This document shows, piece after piece, positions 61,354 through 64,000 of a DNA stretch of 64,000 bases (within the stretch, counting starts at the first letter, position 1; every line of letters begins with the position of its first letter). The stretch comes from Ruminococcus sp. (GTDB lineage Bacteria; Bacillota; Clostridia; Lachnospirales; Lachnospiraceae): positions 1 to 64,000 of the forward strand of contig JACERV010000016.1 of the NCBI GenBank assembly GCA_013911065.1, given 5' to 3'. The translations under genes and the position numbers were made by a program. Under the pieces are notes generated by a model. It searched no databases, was not told the origin of the DNA, and saw only the letters and a list, made by a program, of their open reading frames with translations.

Positions 61354-62133
61354 TTATAAGGGTTTCTCGGTCTCGTGTCCATCTGTTTCCAAGATTAAAT
61401 CCTTCCAGTTTCCCCACCGTTTCTTTTTTAATCTAACGGCAGTCTTTTTCCAGGAGCTCAGCCAGCCTCCCATTTCACGGATAGTCTCTACATCTCCTGC
61501 CTGTTCATATTCTTCCTCATCAAGCGAAAATATATTATCCTCCTGCAGAGTTTCTCCTCCTTCATTTGTTTTACCGGCATCGTTGTTATTCCTTTTTTCC
61601 TCATGCATTCTATATTCGTTCATTATTCCTTCCAGGTCATAATTTTCCTGCAAAGTTGCTTTATGAAGTTCATATGCCAGCAAAATCCCTTCGGTTTCTT
61701 CATAATCCAACCTCTTAACAAAGTATTCCGTCATAATATGAAATGCTTCACATAACGGCTTCTTTCTTCCGGGCAGATAACAGAAAAACCAGTTATTTTC
61801 TCCTGAAAACACAAATTCCGGGTACAGCAGAAGTCCTCCCGGATTCAGCATATAGTGGGTGAGCAGCTTCACAACCTCTATCAGACGATTTACGAAAGCC
61901 AGCATGTCCTCCTTTTTGATTGAAGAAGCCTCAAACATTGCTTTCATTGACACCATTCCCGTTACCTCATAGCTATATCTGCTTTTTCCATTTATTCCGC
62001 ACCCTGTTATTTCAAGTAAACCCGAGATTTTGTTTTCTCTCAGCATATGTATCTGATAGTCTTCCTCATATAAACGGGGTAAATCAATATGTAGGCATAC
62101 CCTGTTTAGTTCTTTTTCGTATCCTGCTTTCAT
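61354..62133 (-). CDS. DUF6382-type protein without FHA domain
   Basis: A 259-residue cytosolic protein whose first 170 residues resemble the DUF6382 domain (LLEITGCGINGKSRYSYEVT, LLTHYMLNPGGLLLYPEF). Such proteins sit in Tad-like pilus clusters and, as far as I recall, usually end in an FHA domain. Here the C terminus is only a charged tail ending in ETDGHETEKPL. AGGAG lies nine bases before the ATG, four bases past the TadE-like gene. The tandem repeat array starts just beyond its stop. Confidence 0.7.
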   Translation of the reverse strand: MKAGYEKELNRVCLHIDLPRLYEEDYQIHMLRENKISGLLEITGCGINGKSRYSYEVTGMVSMKAMFEASSIKKEDMLAFVNRLIEVVKLLTHYMLNPGGLLLYPEFVFSGENNWFFCYLPGRKKPLCEAFHIMTEYFVKRLDYEETEGILLAYELHKATLQENYDLEGIMNEYRMHEEKRNNNDAGKTNEGGETLQEDNIFSLDEEEYEQAGDVETIREMGGWLSSWKKTAVRLKKKRWGNWKDLILETDGHETEKPL

Positions 62134-62136
62134 TTT

Positions 62137-62580
62137 CTACTTCTCCTGTTCCAATAGAGATTCTAACTGCCTTTTCTTTCTGATTTTTTTCTCCGGTTCA
62201 GGGACTACTGCTTTTTGCCTTACAGAAACACGCATCCGGCTTTTTCCCGCCCAGGCTGTAACCTCAATCCACTTCTTGCCCTCTGTAACCTCAACCCCAG
62301 TCAAATGAAGCAGGATTAGTTTCCCTTTTACCCGTTCTCTATAAAAATTATGCAGGTCCGCTTTGTTCTCCCCTTTCTGCCTTTCTATCTGCGCTCCTAA
62401 CACTGCCGTTTCACCTGCTGCTCCAATCAGAATATTCTTATCATGATAATAGAATATTGTATATATGGTTAATAAAAGCACTAAAACCACTGTGGGCATT
62501 ATATAAGCCATCTCTATTGTAATACTTGCTTTTAATTTTCTAGTTTTGTTTAATGTTCTATATCTGCCTGATATCCTCAA
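62137..62580 (-). CDS. TadE-like pseudopilin
   Basis: A protein of about 147 residues with the short basic leader and hydrophobic helix of Tad minor pilins (LKASITIEMAYIMPTVVLVL, about 18-37), where Glu plays the +5 role of type IV pilins. The external part is basic. The likely start is a TTG at 62580, 11 bases after GGAGG; an in-frame TTG at 62598 also exists. It follows the prepilin peptidase gene almost directly. Confidence 0.78.
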   Translation of the reverse strand: MRISGRYRTLNKTRKLKASITIEMAYIMPTVVLVLLLTIYTIFYYHDKNILIGAAGETAVLGAQIERQKGENKADLHNFYRERVKGKLILLHLTGVEVTEGKKWIEVTAWAGKSRMRVSVRQKAVVPEPEKKIRKKRQLESLLEQEK

Positions 62581-62584
62581 CGAA

Positions 62585-63016
62585 TTAAAATCCTCCAAAC
62601 CACAGCCAAATAGAATAGGATATTAGTAAAAATGGCACAAAGGGATACCCTGCTTTTCTATCTAGTCCTTTATATATCAGAAATATGACTGCAAAAGCAG
62701 AGGAGAATAAAAACGCACCCAGCAATACCCCCAGAAGATTCCACAACCCCAAAAAGATTCCCATTATTACAATCAATAAACTGTCTCCATATCCAAACGC
62801 TTCCCGGGTTATTCTGCTGATTACCAAAAATATTGCCCCTGCCCCTGCTCCTGCCAGCACTAAAACGAGTGGTACTTCAGTCTGGCATGCCCGTACCATA
62901 ACTGCGCCTGCCCCTCCTGCTGCCAAAAGCCATAACGGTACTCTTTGCAGCCATATATCTATAATTGATAATATGCACAAATATACAGCATATCCTATCT
63001 GGCTCACTTCAGACAT
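62585..63016 (-). CDS. A24-family prepilin peptidase
   Basis: A 143-residue polytopic aspartic protease that removes the leader of pilins. The two catalytic aspartates are in SIIDIWLQRVP (about 20) and the GxGD motif AFGYGDSLL (about 76-79). It lacks the N-terminal methyltransferase domain of PilD, as usual for Tad and archaeal-type enzymes. It lies between two TadE-like genes. The ATG follows GAGGAGG. Confidence 0.88.
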   Translation of the reverse strand: MSEVSQIGYAVYLCILSIIDIWLQRVPLWLLAAGGAGAVMVRACQTEVPLVLVLAGAGAGAIFLVISRITREAFGYGDSLLIVIMGIFLGLWNLLGVLLGAFLFSSAFAVIFLIYKGLDRKAGYPFVPFLLISYSIWLWFGGF

Positions 63017-63092
63017 TCTTTATAACCTCCTCTTATACCTATCTCAAATATTCCTTTTGTCCTCATCTCAGGCATTCGTGACACTCTACTTT

Positions 63093-63890
63093 CTATTTTG
63101 AACATCTGCTGCACCCTCCCCTTATACCGACTTCAGATTTTTTCACGGCATAAATAGTCCGCTTTAATCCACTGCAATTTAACGAATTGTGGTACTTTCC
63201 TCCGGTATTCGTAATATATACACCTGCAAAGGTATCCCCATGTACACATTTCTCACATTTATAATATCTGTCTCCATCTTCATTGCGGAATCCGGAAAGT
63301 TCAGCATAGGGGACAAACTTAATGGACAATTGTAAATAAGTACATTGATAATCTTCATGGTAGACCAGTGCCGTATCTGTGATATATACAATTTGGCTGT
63401 CTTCCTGGCCTCCATCCCTTTTGGAATATCCTGTCCATGCCTTTACCTTCATCTCTTCCCGAAATTTTGCTGTTAGATTAGTGAACTTTGGGAAAGGAAG
63501 GCGCACTTTATATTCCACAACAACATAAATCTCTCCGCTTAATACGGACATGTGGGTCTTAAGACAGCTGATCCCCGAGCTTCCTCCTGCCAATATACTT
63601 CTTTCAATTCTGCCGGCGCCTGTGGACTCAATAATGTCATTCTTTAGCTTAATGACATTTACTACGGGAAGTATTACTGCCTCCTCCGCGGCAGCCTTTG
63701 CCGCACTTTGCACTCCCTGGCGTATACTAGTCCGTATAGATTGTATTTCCAGCAGGTAGACTAAACTCAGGATTGCAAACAGAAAAATAGGAATAACCAG
63801 CGCCGCTTCTACTGTTACACTTGCTTTTGAACCCCATGCAGATGCCCTTTCTTGATTTGACTTGGATGGGTATTTATTTGATTGTGACAT
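63093..63890 (-). CDS. TadE/TadG-like pilin protein with cysteine-rich C terminus
   Basis: A 265-residue protein with a Tad-type leader and helix (KASVTVEAALVIPIFLFAIL, about 22-41). An external domain follows, then a C-terminal region with YKCEKCVHGDTF, YHNSLNCSGL and GGCSRCSK, whose Cys and His pairs could bind metal or form disulfides. The start chosen is the ATG at 63890, after GAAAGG; the frame runs open to 63998. The segment 63891-64000 has no supported start, so the upstream gene is cut by the window edge or ends there. Confidence 0.8.
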   Translation of the reverse strand: MSQSNKYPSKSNQERASAWGSKASVTVEAALVIPIFLFAILSLVYLLEIQSIRTSIRQGVQSAAKAAAEEAVILPVVNVIKLKNDIIESTGAGRIERSILAGGSSGISCLKTHMSVLSGEIYVVVEYKVRLPFPKFTNLTAKFREEMKVKAWTGYSKRDGGQEDSQIVYITDTALVYHEDYQCTYLQLSIKFVPYAELSGFRNEDGDRYYKCEKCVHGDTFAGVYITNTGGKYHNSLNCSGLKRTIYAVKKSEVGIRGGCSRCSK

Positions 63891-64000
63891 CGCAGTTTTT
63901 CCTTTCTTAATATTTTTTATATGTTGGGATGTTCCTGCCAGAAGGGACGCCTGGCAGGGTTTTGGAGAAAGGGCACCTGCATGAGATTCAAAAGCCATTC

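Overview
The window reads as a chromosomal segment of an anaerobic, low-to-mid-GC Firmicute, most likely a gut Lachnospiraceae. The support is protein style rather than a marker gene: YesM/YesN two-component systems, QueT with a likely preQ1 leader, Tad-type pilus genes with a DUF6382 protein, a TSCPD-domain protein, DUF6147/DUF4367-like proteins and strong AGGAGG ribosome binding sites. I cannot name the genus. No rRNA, tRNA or CRISPR array was seen.

Layout. 1-14.3 kb: asnS, a purine-catabolism-like set (Gfo/Idh oxidoreductase with a probable CTG start, AllA-like lyase, NCS2 permease, SDR), queT behind two tandem promoter/RNA units, a large secreted C39-like protein, a methyltransferase and a histidine kinase/OmpR regulator pair. 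14.3-16.2 kb: a tiny four-cysteine ORF behind a direct-repeat promoter, a GH25-LysM protein and a structured small RNA.

16.2-29.0 kb: a compact phage-derived block read leftwards. It has a CI-like repressor plus ImmA-type protease, late regulators, a Prp-type protease, a scaffold-like protein, the major tail protein, tail chaperones, tape measure, Dit, Tal with a collagen-like stretch, holins and an amidase. Integrase, terminase, portal, capsid, replication and sheath genes are all absent. An exact 17-bp direct repeat (16201-16217 and 28986-29002) brackets it, and two paralogous small RNAs lie just outside. I read this as a candidate F-type (non-contractile) tailocin or, alternatively, a tail-only prophage remnant.

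29.2-37.5 kb: housekeeping genes (lipase-like hydrolase, citrate synthase, rsmA, tatD), a metallo-hydrolase and a sigma factor with a membrane beta-propeller partner. 37.8-46.9 kb: a YesN/YesM pair followed, with an 8-base overlap, by a tandem ABC ATPase whose catalytic motifs are largely destroyed, then by an intact sugar ABC transporter and a zinc polyol dehydrogenase. This looks like a sensing and uptake locus for a small polyol.

47-64 kb: a DUF1016 nuclease, an aconitase-family hydratase (which with citrate synthase gives a partial TCA branch), FHA and lectin-like membrane proteins, pgi, a secreted DUF6147-like protein and a DUF4367-like protein separated from their likely sigma factor by murG, a HIT protein, an orphan kinase with a Spo0A-box-like site, a rhomboid protease and the end of a Tad pilus operon. 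Dispersed palindromic repeats lie between co-directional genes at 54.05 and 61.2 kb.
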